A stretch of DNA of 64,000 bases from an uncultured Clostridia bacterium (lineage in GTDB: Bacteria; Bacillota; Clostridia; Christensenellales; Borkfalkiaceae). Positions 44,501 through 54,603 of this stretch are shown one piece after another. Below the pieces are notes generated by a model, which saw only the letters and a list, made by a program, of their open reading frames with translations, was not told where the DNA came from and ran no database searches. Each line of letters starts with the position of its first letter. Within the stretch, counting starts at the first letter, position 1. A program made the translations under genes and the position numbers. The stretch covers positions 21,234 through 85,233 of the forward strand of contig CANRGG010000003.1 of NCBI GenBank assembly GCA_947630115.1. Direction: 5' to 3'.

Positions 44501-46113
44501 TTCCGCGCCCCGTCGAAAATGCTTTCGGTCACAAATTCAACGCGCAGATCCTTCGCTTTGAGGCAGAAATCGCGGAACATCTCCAGGATCTCCGCATTGA
44601 GCTCGTCCCATTTTCCGTCCGATTTCAGGATCGGCAGAGAGGGATCCGCATAACTTTCGGCATATTTGTGCTTGAAGCCGTCAAATCCCGCGATCGCAAC
44701 CTCTTTCACCTGCAATTTTTCGAGCAGGCGCAGGGTCAAGATCACGGCGTTGTCGAAATGCTCCCAGCCGCGTTTGACGATCCGGTCGAAATTGATGACG
44801 ATCTCGCGCCCGTCCCCCTCCGTCTTGACGTTGGAGAGCAAGATCTTTGCGGGTTTTTCGAATTCCTCCCGGTAGCTCGTCCGCGCATAGTCGTATCTCG
44901 CGCGGTTGGTCAAAATAAGATAGTCGAGGGCATAGCGCGCGTTCACGGCGTTCACCCCGAGAACGATCGGGCGCCTCTCCTCGATGAATTTTTTGATCTT
45001 TGGTTCCTCGTCGATCGTCGATCTTCCGGGCGCGATCAAAAGTACATTTTTATGCCCGAACGCCTTTTCCAACGCCGACATCCCCTCTTTATCGTTCACG
45101 ACGCGGCTCTGGTTTTCCAGATATTTGCTTTCGAGAAGGTCATAATCGTAATGGCGGCGCTCTTCGGGCGAGAGCGAGCCGATGATATTGCGCATATCCC
45201 TCGCGTTCGTGCGGTGATTTTTCAACAGATAGGCGATGTTGTTCACATGGCAGCAATACATTCCTGCGATGAAATAGGGAATGGAATACCCCCATTTGAA
45301 ATTTTCGAGGAAGGGCTGCATGTAAACGTCGATCGCGTCCATGATGACGTTCATGTCGTAGTTGGCATGATGTTTGAGGTTGAGATAGTTCGCAAGCAGC
45401 TCGGTGGTGGTGTTGCCCGCCCCCCGTCCCATGCCGCAGAGGCTCGAATCGACCACGATGTCGCGCGCCGAGCCGCACAGAAGCTCGATAAAGCGCTGGG
45501 TCAGGGAGAAGGAGAGCTGCTGGTTATTGTGGGAATGGAAGCCGAGCTTGATCGAAGGATCGAGCCGTGCGTCCAGCACTTTGACGATACGCTCCACGTC
45601 CTCATGATACATGGCGCCGAAAGTGTCCACGACGGAAAGAGATACCGGCCTTGCCTCGTTGATACAGTCCGCAAGCTCTTTTAAGTCCTCGTCCGAGTAT
45701 TGCAGGGTGTTCGCCGCCTGGAAAAAGACCCGGTAGCCCTTTTTGGCGATCTCCTTGCCGACTTCGATCCCCTCCCGGAAGTGGGCGTACGGGAACACGA
45801 CGCGGATGGCGTCAATGCTCTTCCCGTCGCAGGGCGGCAGCGCGGAAAGATCGTACCGGTCCCAGTCGATCATGGCGACAAGGAGCGATCTTTGGCTCTT
45901 TTTCCCGAGATAACGTTCGAGATCGGAAGGGACGTGGAAATAGCTGCACCCCTCCCTGTGCGGCGGATCTTTCAGCCAGCCGCATTCCACAATGTCGACG
46001 TTCGCCTCCTGCATTCTGCCGATGATCCCCTTGATCGCGGGCGTTCCGAACTCGGAATTGACGATGTATGCGCCGTCGCGCAGCGTGCAGTCCAACAGTT
46101 GAATTTTTCCCAT
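44497..46113 (-). CDS. aldolase catalytic (HMGL/DRE-TIM) domain protein with extra C-terminal domain
   Basis: IQLLDCTLRDGAYIVNSEFG (DRE-TIM start), VVDTFGAMYHEDVERIV, LGFHSHNNQQLSFS; C-terminal HKNVLLIAPGRSTIDEEPKIKKFIEERRPIVLGVNAV. Confidence 0.82.
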   Translation of the reverse strand: MGKIQLLDCTLRDGAYIVNSEFGTPAIKGIIGRMQEANVDIVECGWLKDPPHREGCSYFHVPSDLERYLGKKSQRSLLVAMIDWDRYDLSALPPCDGKSIDAIRVVFPYAHFREGIEVGKEIAKKGYRVFFQAANTLQYSDEDLKELADCINEARPVSLSVVDTFGAMYHEDVERIVKVLDARLDPSIKLGFHSHNNQQLSFSLTQRFIELLCGSARDIVVDSSLCGMGRGAGNTTTELLANYLNLKHHANYDMNVIMDAIDVYMQPFLENFKWGYSIPYFIAGMYCCHVNNIAYLLKNHRTNARDMRNIIGSLSPEERRHYDYDLLESKYLENQSRVVNDKEGMSALEKAFGHKNVLLIAPGRSTIDEEPKIKKFIEERRPIVLGVNAVNARYALDYLILTNRARYDYARTSYREEFEKPAKILLSNVKTEGDGREIVINFDRIVKRGWEHFDNAVILTLRLLEKLQVKEVAIAGFDGFKHKYAESYADPSLPILKSDGKWDELNAEILEMFRDFCLKAKDLRVEFVTESIFDGARK

Positions 46114-46125
46114 AAACGTGTTTCC

Positions 46126-47922
46126 TTATTTCAATTCTTCCGGCAGAGCGGGCTTTTCTTCCTCGCTCAAAAACGGATACATATCTTCGAGCGAGGGCGA
46201 GACGATCGTGCCGTCTGGCAGCTGTTTCGAAGAGAGTTTGGGCGCAAAAAACTGCATTTTGTCAAGGACGACTTCGAGCATCGCCGCTCCGTCGCAGTCC
46301 AGCCAGTCCCGCAAGACCTTTTCGATCTGTCCATGTTCCGAAACTCGGAAGAACGGGAGCCGATAGGCATAGGCGATCCGCTCCGCTTCGGGGAAGGAGA
46401 CGCCGTCGTTCTCCCCGACGCCGCAGAAATTCGCATGGAAGGAGTTGGTCTGCGTCTGGCGGATGGAATGATATCCCTCATTGTTGAGCCAGACGAGCTT
46501 GATCGGAAGTTTGTTCGTGACGAGAGTCTGCAGCTCCTGCAAGTTCATCTGGATGGAGCCGTCCCCTTCGAGGCAGACGACGCGCCGCCGAACGCCGGAC
46601 ACCGCCGCCCCGATCGCCGCGGGCAGACCGTACCCCATCGCCGCGCTGCCCGAATTGGAGAACATCCGCTGCGTGCCCCGCGTCGGAATGACCTGGAAGG
46701 CGCAAACGCAGGCCGTCGCGTTGGAAGCGGCGACAAGCTCGTCGTCGGAGATCGCCTCGCCGAGTTTTCTCATAAAGACATAGGGATTGACGGGCGAGCT
46801 CTTTTTTTCGTACTCGGGAAGGTCTGCGGGATAGGCAAACGCCGTCTTTTTCGCCCATTTCAGCCAATTTTCGTGGCGCGGCGCATAGGGTTTTTCCAAG
46901 AGCGCGGGCAGAAATTCCCTCAGATCGGCATGGATCTTGAGATCGACGTGCAGCGTCGGCTTTTCAAGCTCCGCCTCGTCGATGTCCACCGCGGCAAGAT
47001 AGGCGTCCTTTGCAAAATTTTCCCAATTATAACTGATCTGGCGGATGTTCATGCGGCAGCCGAGCGAGAGCACGAAATCCGCCGCCCGCAAGACGAAATT
47101 TCCCCCGCGCGTGCCGACCGTGCCCGGCCGCCCGCAGCAGCAGGGATCCTCATCTTGAAGAAGATCGTGCGCGTTCCACGCCGTGCAGACGGGGACGCGG
47201 AGCTTTTCCGAAAGCGCGCGGAACAGAGGGATGGCGTTTGCAATGCGGATCCCCTCGCCCGCCAAGATCACCGGGCGCTTGGCCGCAGAGAGCCGCCGCA
47301 AAAGCTCCTCGAGCTGTTCCCTGTCTGGCGCGGGCGGAAGCTCGCCCGAATCTTCCGACTCGTCATAGGCGATCAGATCGTCCGTTTCGATCGTCGCCGA
47401 CTGCACGTTGATGGGAATGTCCAGCCAGACGGGACCGGGCCGTCCGTGCAGGGCGAGATAGAGCGCCCTTTCGAGATGATAGCGGATCGTCAGCGGGTCG
47501 GTGACCATGACCGCGTACTTTGTCATCGTTTTGGCGCAGGAGACGATCGGGAACTCCTGATCGCCGAGCTGGCGCAGCTTTAAGTCGGGACAGCTTGCAA
47601 CCGTCGTCGAAAATTTCACCTGTCCCGAGATCACGAACATCGGGATGGAGTCGAGATACGCCCCCATGACCCCCGTGAGGGCGTTCGTGCCGCCGGGGCC
47701 CGTCGTCACACAGACCGAGCAGATCTTCCCGCTCGCGCGCGCATAGCCCTCCGCCGCGACCGCGCAGGCCTGTTCATGGTGGTTGTAGACGACTTTCAGC
47801 CCTTTGCAGTGGCCGAACGCGTCGTTCAAAAACATAGCGCCACCGCCCGTCACGCAAAATTGGTGGGTGATCCCGTTCTTTACCAGAAATTCCGCCATGT
47901 AATCCGCAAGTCTTTGTTTCAT
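46126..47922 (-). CDS. thiamine pyrophosphate-binding protein (acetolactate synthase-like)
   Basis: Start MKQRLADYMAEFLVKNGITHQFCVTGGGAMFLNDAFG; VTTGPGGTNALTGVMGAYLDSIPMFVISGQV; VCLEGDGSIQMNLQELQTLVTNKLPIKLVWLNNEGY. Confidence 0.9.
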   Translation of the reverse strand: MKQRLADYMAEFLVKNGITHQFCVTGGGAMFLNDAFGHCKGLKVVYNHHEQACAVAAEGYARASGKICSVCVTTGPGGTNALTGVMGAYLDSIPMFVISGQVKFSTTVASCPDLKLRQLGDQEFPIVSCAKTMTKYAVMVTDPLTIRYHLERALYLALHGRPGPVWLDIPINVQSATIETDDLIAYDESEDSGELPPAPDREQLEELLRRLSAAKRPVILAGEGIRIANAIPLFRALSEKLRVPVCTAWNAHDLLQDEDPCCCGRPGTVGTRGGNFVLRAADFVLSLGCRMNIRQISYNWENFAKDAYLAAVDIDEAELEKPTLHVDLKIHADLREFLPALLEKPYAPRHENWLKWAKKTAFAYPADLPEYEKKSSPVNPYVFMRKLGEAISDDELVAASNATACVCAFQVIPTRGTQRMFSNSGSAAMGYGLPAAIGAAVSGVRRRVVCLEGDGSIQMNLQELQTLVTNKLPIKLVWLNNEGYHSIRQTQTNSFHANFCGVGENDGVSFPEAERIAYAYRLPFFRVSEHGQIEKVLRDWLDCDGAAMLEVVLDKMQFFAPKLSSKQLPDGTIVSPSLEDMYPFLSEEEKPALPEELK

Positions 47923-49265
47923 CTTCCGATCGCCTCCCGAATGCAGTTTGCCATATAGAGGATCATCTCCTCCGTCATGCCGGGATAGACCCCGACCCAA
48001 AAGGTATTGTTCATCACAAAGTCTGTCTGTTCGAGCCCCCCGACGACGCGGAAGCCCTCATTCCGCTTTTTGAGCCCGTCAAAACAGGGGTGCCGCAGCA
48101 GATTTCCGCTGAACAGCAGCCGCGTCTGGATGTTTCGCTCTTCCAGATACCGAGTGACGGCGTTCCGGCTGACCCCGCTCCCCTCCTTCAGGGAGAGGAC
48201 AAAGCCGAACCAAGAGGGCTCGCTGTTTGCCGCGGGCTCAGGCAAAAGGAGTTTGTCCTCCGTCCCCTTCAAGGCGTCCCGCAGAAGCTGCCAATTTTCG
48301 CGGCGGCGTGCCGTGAACGATGGCAGTTTTTTGAGCTGTTCGCAGCCGATCGCAGCCTGCAAGTCGGTCGCCTTCAGATTATAGCCGAAATGGCTGTAAA
48401 CATATTTATGATCGTATCCTTCGGGGAGCTCGCCATGCTTCCCCTCGAAGCGTTTCCCGCAGAAATTGTCCTGCCCGGAAGGACAGACGCAGTCCCTGCC
48501 CCAATCGCGGAAGGAAAGGAGCAGGCGATTCAAAAGCGGATCGCTCGTATAGACGCAGCCGCCCTCGCCCATCGTCATATGGTGCGGCGGATAGAAGCTG
48601 CTCGTCCCGATGTCCCCCCACGCGCCCGTAAATTTGGTGACCCCGTCCAGCGTATAGGTACTTCCGAGCGCGTCGCAGTTGTCCTCGATCAGCCAAAGCC
48701 CGTGTTTTTTGCAAAACCGGGTGAGAAAGGCAAGGTCGAAGGGATTGCCGAGGGTATGGGCGAGCATGACCGCCTTGGTCTTTTCGGAGAGGGCGCTCTC
48801 GAGTTTGGAGACGTCCACATTGTACTGCGGGACGGTGACGTCCACAAAGACGGGCACCGCGCCGTAGCGGAGAATGGGCGAAACGGTCGTGGGAAATCCG
48901 CAGGCGACCGTGATCACCTCGTCTCCCCGTTCGATCCGTCTTGTTCCGAGCTCTTCCGCAGTGAGGGCGGAAAAGGCGAGAAGGTTTGCCGACGAGCCGC
49001 TGTTGACAAGACGGGCGAATTTGACGCCCAGCCATTTTGCGAAGTTTTGCTCGAATTCCTCGGAAAATCTTCCGGCGGTGAGCCAGAAATCGAGCGCGGC
49101 GTCGGTGAGGGCGCGCATTTCCCTGTCGTCATAGACCCTTGCGGCGTAGGAGATCCGGTCCCCCGGCTCAAAGGGTTTTTTCTTTTCCCGGAAGGCGTGG
49201 TAGAACTCCCCGACCATATCCTCGATCTGTTTCCGCGCCTCTTCCTCGCTCATATTTTCAAACAT
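47919..49265 (-). CDS. DegT/DnrJ-family CDP-6-deoxy-4-hexulose-3-dehydrase-like enzyme (RfbH/DdhC-like)
   Basis: ISYAARVYDDREMRALTDAALDFWLTAGRFSEEFEQNFAKWLGVKFARLVNSGSSANLLAFSALT...IGTSSFYPPHHMTMGEGG (His rather than Lys before M, RfbH-like). Confidence 0.87.
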   Translation of the reverse strand: MFENMSEEEARKQIEDMVGEFYHAFREKKKPFEPGDRISYAARVYDDREMRALTDAALDFWLTAGRFSEEFEQNFAKWLGVKFARLVNSGSSANLLAFSALTAEELGTRRIERGDEVITVACGFPTTVSPILRYGAVPVFVDVTVPQYNVDVSKLESALSEKTKAVMLAHTLGNPFDLAFLTRFCKKHGLWLIEDNCDALGSTYTLDGVTKFTGAWGDIGTSSFYPPHHMTMGEGGCVYTSDPLLNRLLLSFRDWGRDCVCPSGQDNFCGKRFEGKHGELPEGYDHKYVYSHFGYNLKATDLQAAIGCEQLKKLPSFTARRRENWQLLRDALKGTEDKLLLPEPAANSEPSWFGFVLSLKEGSGVSRNAVTRYLEERNIQTRLLFSGNLLRHPCFDGLKKRNEGFRVVGGLEQTDFVMNNTFWVGVYPGMTEEMILYMANCIREAIGR

Positions 49266-50241
49266 CCGTTTCCTCCTCTTCGGAATTTCCGAAGTTTTCT
49301 ATGAGATAGCGATAATACGTTCCCTCTCGTCCCATCTCTTCCTCGGTGAACCGCCAATTCAGCTTATGGAGTTTCGCATTCTCCAAAATGATATCGAAAA
49401 TCCTTTTGTCGAAATTTTTCAGCATATGATCCTGCAAGGAAAGAATGCTTTCATTTCCGTAAGGAACGATCTTTTCGAAAATTTCCGGATAAACTAGAAT
49501 TGCGATCTCGGTTAAGTCATAATATAAAAGATAATCGCAGATATCGCGCTTGTCTTGCAGATAGCGATAGAGAAGATCCCGCACAAGGATCAAAAATTTA
49601 TGATTCGAACGGGCATGAAGATACCAATTTTCTGTCCTGACGGGGCTTGCCCAAGTTGCGGGAAAGAGCGTCTGGAAGAAAAAGAGATCGTCCTTCAACA
49701 TATAATCGGGAAGGTCTCCGTCGGTGCAGAGAATGGTCGCGTCGATCCAGGTGCCGCCGTATTTGATCAGCAGCTCCAACCGGATGAGATCGGACAAAAG
49801 CTGCACGCCGATCTCCCCCTTTTCGAAACGGGCAAGGATATCTTGGGGCAGAGTGACGTAATCCTTGTAGGTGTTCCGATCCAGAAAGACGATCTCATAG
49901 TCGTCCCCGAACTTCTCGACGATGGAGCTATGGCAGACTTTGACAAGCTCGGGCGCGTTTTCGAGCCCTTGCCACCAGAGCCCCCAAATGACCTTCCTGT
50001 CCTCATGGGGAAGGCTCCCGTCCGCTCGATCGAGCTCTTCTTTCCTTTGCAGAGCGAATTTCAGGTACCGTTTTTTCAGTTTTTCGATGATCAAAGCGCG
50101 GATCAGCTGCATATGCAGATTGGCGAACCGGCTCCTCTTGTCCTCATCCCGGCAGAACAGATTTCTCCACACTTTCAGAAACAGCGACCAACCGAGCACT
50201 CCGCCCGCGCGCCGCTCTTTGATCTGTTTCATGCGGTTCAT
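49258..50241 (-). CDS. capsular polysaccharide synthesis glycosyltransferase-like protein (DXD sugar-binding region)
   Basis: KVIWGLWWQGLENAPELVKVCHSSIVEKFGDDYEIVFLDRNTYKDYVTLP...QLLSDLIRLELLIKYGGTWIDATILCT. Confidence 0.85.
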   Translation of the reverse strand: MNRMKQIKERRAGGVLGWSLFLKVWRNLFCRDEDKRSRFANLHMQLIRALIIEKLKKRYLKFALQRKEELDRADGSLPHEDRKVIWGLWWQGLENAPELVKVCHSSIVEKFGDDYEIVFLDRNTYKDYVTLPQDILARFEKGEIGVQLLSDLIRLELLIKYGGTWIDATILCTDGDLPDYMLKDDLFFFQTLFPATWASPVRTENWYLHARSNHKFLILVRDLLYRYLQDKRDICDYLLYYDLTEIAILVYPEIFEKIVPYGNESILSLQDHMLKNFDKRIFDIILENAKLHKLNWRFTEEEMGREGTYYRYLIENFGNSEEEETDV

Positions 50242-51731
50242 TCCTTCTCCCTCCGTGAAAACAATTTATGTTTGAGTTTCTCCAGTATGTCGAGCGAAAA
50301 GTGGTCGCGCAGCAGCAAAAGCCCGACGCCGTAAACGAGCGTTCCCGCGCAGCCGATCAGCAGAAATTCCCAGACGGAATAATGCAGGAACCGTTGCAAA
50401 AGGAACATGGCGCCGAACGAGAAGAGGGCGCAGGGGAAATATTTCCAGACCGATTTCAATGTTTCTTTCAAAGACAGCTTCCCTTTCCCGAACGAAAACG
50501 CCGCCATGACGAGGAAGATCGCCGTTTCGGTGATCGCCGTCGCCACCGCCGCGCCGACCGCGCCGTATTTCGGGATCAGAAGCAGGTTGACGAGTACGTT
50601 CGCAACCGCGCCCGTCGCCACCGCCGCCGTCCAGAACTTCTCCCTGCCCATGACGATGAACCGGTCCCCGAGCACGATGCTGTAACCGCTGAAAATCAGG
50701 CGCACCGACATGATATACAAAAGCAGCGGCACTTCAACGTATTCGTCGCCGAAAAACCAAGACGAAAAATTCTTCGAGAGCACGAAAAATCCCGCCGCCA
50801 GGAGCAGCGAAGTTAATGAGACATATTGAAAGCTCTTATAGGTATGCCGGTTCATCTCCCCGATGTTGCCGCTCTGGAAGTCGGCCGTATTGCGTGAGAG
50901 CATGACCGAAGAAAACAGGGTCGTGATCATCTGGGCCACGCTGTTGATCCGGTACGCCTGTTCATAGCAGCCGTTGTCGTAGTCCGGACGCTGCGAAAGC
51001 CAGCCGATCATCGTCTTGTCGAACGTCGTGAAGATGGAGGTGACCATCATCGGGAAAAAGATGATGAGCGCGGGCTTGACATGGCGAAAGATCGAGCGGA
51101 AAGACAGCTTCCCGCACCTTGTGAGCCGCCTGAACAGCGGAACCCACATGATGAGGTTGGAAAGCAGAGTGGAACCGCTCAGGCATAGCGCATAGATCCA
51201 GGTATCCGCTTCGGTTTTGACGAACAGAAAGACGCAGACAAGTCCCGTGAGCCGCAGAACGATGGTCCTGAGCGCAATCGCCCTGAAATTTTCCTCTCCC
51301 ATGAAGAAGAACTGAATGTCGAACACGACCGCCACGACCTGCGCGGACATGATGAGCATGAGAAGATCGTACTTCTCCCCGAAGCCGACCGAAAACTGCA
51401 CCGAATACAGAACGCCCAATGCCACAGCGGTGAACAGGACGCGGACGATACAGATCTCCCAAAAGACCTCCGACTTCTTTTCCTGATCGGAGCCGCAGGC
51501 TGCGATCTCCCGCTGTCCGTACACGTTGAAGCCGAGACTTGCAAACATCGTGAAATAGGTGATGATCGACGTGACATAGCTGATCTGCCCGTTCCCCTCC
51601 GGTCGCAGCACGCGCGAAAGATAGGGCGCGGTCGCAAGCGGGATCAGAAGCGAAAGGACCTGACTGATAAAATGATAGATGAAATTTTTTTTGATGCTGG
51701 CCTTTTTCGTCAGCGCCTTCTCCTCTCCCAT
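50238..51731 (-). CDS. oligosaccharide flippase (Wzx-like, MATE/MOP)
   Basis: IKKNFIYHFISQVLSLLIPLATAPYLSRVLRPEGNGQISYVTSIITYFTMFASLGFNVYGQREIAA. Confidence 0.9.
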   Translation of the reverse strand: MGEEKALTKKASIKKNFIYHFISQVLSLLIPLATAPYLSRVLRPEGNGQISYVTSIITYFTMFASLGFNVYGQREIAACGSDQEKKSEVFWEICIVRVLFTAVALGVLYSVQFSVGFGEKYDLLMLIMSAQVVAVVFDIQFFFMGEENFRAIALRTIVLRLTGLVCVFLFVKTEADTWIYALCLSGSTLLSNLIMWVPLFRRLTRCGKLSFRSIFRHVKPALIIFFPMMVTSIFTTFDKTMIGWLSQRPDYDNGCYEQAYRINSVAQMITTLFSSVMLSRNTADFQSGNIGEMNRHTYKSFQYVSLTSLLLAAGFFVLSKNFSSWFFGDEYVEVPLLLYIMSVRLIFSGYSIVLGDRFIVMGREKFWTAAVATGAVANVLVNLLLIPKYGAVGAAVATAITETAIFLVMAAFSFGKGKLSLKETLKSVWKYFPCALFSFGAMFLLQRFLHYSVWEFLLIGCAGTLVYGVGLLLLRDHFSLDILEKLKHKLFSRREKE

Positions 51732-51735
51732 TCCC

Positions 51736-52791
51736 TCATTCCGTTTTGAAGTATTCCCCGATCTCGCGCACGGTCTCCGCGATCACGTCCCCGCCCGCAA
51801 GATAATTCTTCGTCCAGCGCACCGTCAGCGCTACCGCCTCTTGAATGCGCAGCTTCGGCTCCCTGCCGAATACCTTTTTCACTTTGGAATTGTTTAACTG
51901 CAAATACGCCGCCTCGTGCGGCCCGCCGTCCGGACGCGCCTGCCAGCCGAGCCCTTCCCCCCATTCCTTGCAGAAGAGCCCGACAAGCTCCCCCGTCGTC
52001 AAACAGTCCGAAAGATCGGGCCCGATGTTGTATGCGCCCTCGTATTTCCGATCCTCCCTCTGCCGCGCGGCGATCTCGAGATACAGAGAAAGCGGTTCGA
52101 GAACGTGTTGGTAAGGCCTCGTCGAGAAAGGATTGCGAACCGGGATCGTCTCCCCCCGCTGCGCCGCCCGCACACAGTCGGGAAGGATCCGGTCGGGCGA
52201 AAAATCCCCGCCGCCGATGACGTTTCCCGCCCGCGCCGTCGAGACCGCCGTCCCGCCGCCCGCAAAGAACGATCTTTGATAGCAATGCGTTACAAGTTCG
52301 CTGCAAGATTTCGAGTTGCTGTAAGGATCGAAGCCGTCGAGTGGCTCGTCCTCCGAAAAAGCATGCCCAAATTCCCCGTCGTTTTGGTAGACCTTGTCCG
52401 TCGTGACGTTGAGAACGCTCTTGACGCTCTCCGTCTCCCGCACGGCTTCGAGCAGATTGACCGTGCCGAGGACGTTCGTTTCGAAGGTGCCGCGCGGATC
52501 GCGGTAGCCCTCCCGCACGATGGGCTGCGCCGCAAGATGAAAGACAAACTCCGGCTGCGCATTTTGCAGGGCGCACTTTAAGGCCCCGAAGTCCCGGACG
52601 TCCCCTTCGAGGCTCTTCATCCTCTTTCGAAGCCCCAAAAGTTCGAAGAGTGCGGGGCTCGTCGGGGGGGTCAGGGAATAGCCTGTCACGTCCGCCCCCG
52701 CAAGGAGGAGGATCTCGCAGAGCCAGCTGCCCTTGAAACCGGTATGCCCCGTGACAAAGACCTTTTTTCCGCGGTAAAAGCTCAGATCCAT
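51736..52791 (-). CDS. rfbG: CDP-glucose 4,6-dehydratase
   Basis: FYRGKKVFVTGHTGFKGSWLCEILLLAGADVTGYSLTPPTSPALFELLGL; TTDKVYQN; RPYQHVLEPLSLYLEIAAR. Confidence 0.92.
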   Translation of the reverse strand: MDLSFYRGKKVFVTGHTGFKGSWLCEILLLAGADVTGYSLTPPTSPALFELLGLRKRMKSLEGDVRDFGALKCALQNAQPEFVFHLAAQPIVREGYRDPRGTFETNVLGTVNLLEAVRETESVKSVLNVTTDKVYQNDGEFGHAFSEDEPLDGFDPYSNSKSCSELVTHCYQRSFFAGGGTAVSTARAGNVIGGGDFSPDRILPDCVRAAQRGETIPVRNPFSTRPYQHVLEPLSLYLEIAARQREDRKYEGAYNIGPDLSDCLTTGELVGLFCKEWGEGLGWQARPDGGPHEAAYLQLNNSKVKKVFGREPKLRIQEAVALTVRWTKNYLAGGDVIAETVREIGEYFKTE

Positions 52792-52792
52792 T

Positions 52793-53575
52793 TCAATCCT
52801 TCCACTTTTTCCAGGGCGCCATGCCCGTTTCGAGACAGCGGTTCAAAAGATCCATCTCGCGCTTGGTATCCATGCACTGCCAGAACCCCCTGTGGCAATA
52901 GGACATGAGCTCGCCCTCTGCGGCAAGCCGTTCGAGCGGCTCCCGCTCAAACACGGTGTCGTCCCCCTCTATGTAATCGAAGATCTTGGGTTCCAGCACC
53001 ATATAGCCCGCGTTGACGAGGGCACCGTCCGCCGCGCTCTTTTCGCGGAAGGCCTTGACCGAATTGTCGCTACCGAGGTCGAGTACTCCCTTTTGCTGTT
53101 CGAGCCGCACCGCGGTGAGCGTCGCGATCTTGCCGTGACTTCTGTGGAATTTGACGAGTTCCTTGATGTCGACGTCGCAAACGCCGTCGCCGTAGGTCAT
53201 CATGAAGGTCTCGTTCCCGATATAGGGACGGACCCGGCGGATCCTTCCGCCCGTCATGGTCGGAACGCCGGTATCCACCACCGTCACCTTCCACGGTTCG
53301 CAGGTCTTTTTGTGGATGATGGTCTCGTTGCCGCCCCTCGTAAAGTCGAACGTGACGTCGCTGTTATTGAGGAAATAGTCGGCGAACCATTCCTTGATGA
53401 CATGCTGCATATAGCCGGCGCAGACGATGAAATCGTTGAAACCGTAGTAGGAATACTCCTTCATGATGTGCCAAAGGATCGGTTTTCCGCCGATCTCGAT
53501 CATCGGCTTGGGTCTGAACTGCGACTCTTCGGAGATCCGCGTCCCAAGCCCTCCCGCAAGTAAGACGACTTTCAT
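52793..53575 (-). CDS. rfbF: glucose-1-phosphate cytidylyltransferase
   Basis: MKVVLLAGGLGTRISEESQFRPKPMIEIGGKPILWHIMKEYSYYGFNDFIVCAGYMQHVIKEWF; CMDTKREMDLLNRCLETGMAPWKKW. Confidence 0.94.
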   Translation of the reverse strand: MKVVLLAGGLGTRISEESQFRPKPMIEIGGKPILWHIMKEYSYYGFNDFIVCAGYMQHVIKEWFADYFLNNSDVTFDFTRGGNETIIHKKTCEPWKVTVVDTGVPTMTGGRIRRVRPYIGNETFMMTYGDGVCDVDIKELVKFHRSHGKIATLTAVRLEQQKGVLDLGSDNSVKAFREKSAADGALVNAGYMVLEPKIFDYIEGDDTVFEREPLERLAAEGELMSYCHRGFWQCMDTKREMDLLNRCLETGMAPWKKWKD

Positions 53576-53586
53576 AATGTTTTCCT

Positions 53587-54603
53587 CTAATTTTCGATAT
53601 GTTTGATCTTCCGATAGATCGGACGGAAGACGGTATGTAAGATCTTCGCAAGAAAGTTGGGCAGAAGCAGAATGGGCAGACAGCAAAGATAGGCGCCCTT
53701 GAACTGTTTCAGGATGGGTTTGCCGTATTTTTTGTACTCGCTCTTCCACTTTTTGTCGGAGACCGATTTCAATTTCAGAATGATACGGCTCCACCATTTG
53801 AGCGTCGTTCGAAAGACCCCTCGCGCCGTTTCAAGCTCATAGCCGAACTGCGGAGCGATCTCGCAATACACCCGGTAAAAGCACGCCCCGAAGATATGGA
53901 AAAAGGAACTCAGGTTCCGGTCCACTCCCGAATTCCCGGGCGTCGAATCCTGCGCGATACAAGGGGAAAAGATCATGCCGAGCTTCGTCCCCTTCCCTTT
54001 GGTCGCTTCAAGGGCGACGCAGGTATGGATAAAGTAGGTATCCACGTATTTTTCGGGCGACGAAACGCCGTCGAACGCCTCTTTCGAGAGCAAAAGGGCG
54101 CTCATGTAGGTGAGGCGGTGCGAGCAGACGCGGAGGAACTCGTCCTTATCCGTCGTGACGAGCGTGCCCTCCTTCCTTTCCAGAAACGGCTCCGAACAAT
54201 TTGTTAAGCCGCGGTATTCATGCTTGAAAAAACAGTGGTTCAAAAAGATGAGCGCACAACCCTGCCCTTCCTTCAAAAAGGCGAGCATTTTCCCGATGGC
54301 ATTTTCCGCGACGAGATCGTCGTCCCCCAAAAGGAGGACATACTCCCCGCTCGCCTCTTTCAGACATTGGAGAAAATTCGCGTCGGGACCGATATTTTCG
54401 GGGTTTTTGAGATATCGGATCGCAGGGCACTCCCGCATTTTTTCCCTGACAAGGGCTTCCGTCCCGTCCTTTGAGGCGTTGTCCGAGATGAGAAGTTCGA
54501 TCTCGGGGGTCATCTGGGCGATGACGGAATCCATTGCCCTGCCCAAAAATTCCGCCCGATTGTAGGTCGGGATCGCAATGGTCAACAAGATCTTCCCGCT
54601 CAT
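53587..54603 (-). CDS. glycosyltransferase family 2
   Basis: LLTIAIPTYNRAEFLGRAMDSVIAQ...IELLISDNASKDGTEALV...YVLLLGDDDLVAENAI. Confidence 0.9.
   Translation of the reverse strand: MSGKILLTIAIPTYNRAEFLGRAMDSVIAQMTPEIELLISDNASKDGTEALVREKMRECPAIRYLKNPENIGPDANFLQCLKEASGEYVLLLGDDDLVAENAIGKMLAFLKEGQGCALIFLNHCFFKHEYRGLTNCSEPFLERKEGTLVTTDKDEFLRVCSHRLTYMSALLLSKEAFDGVSSPEKYVDTYFIHTCVALEATKGKGTKLGMIFSPCIAQDSTPGNSGVDRNLSSFFHIFGACFYRVYCEIAPQFGYELETARGVFRTTLKWWSRIILKLKSVSDKKWKSEYKKYGKPILKQFKGAYLCCLPILLLPNFLAKILHTVFRPIYRKIKHIEN

Noticed and set aside
45700-47583. 627-aa plus-strand ORF
   Set aside because: Antisense to the aldolase and TPP-enzyme genes; spurious open frame from codon bias.
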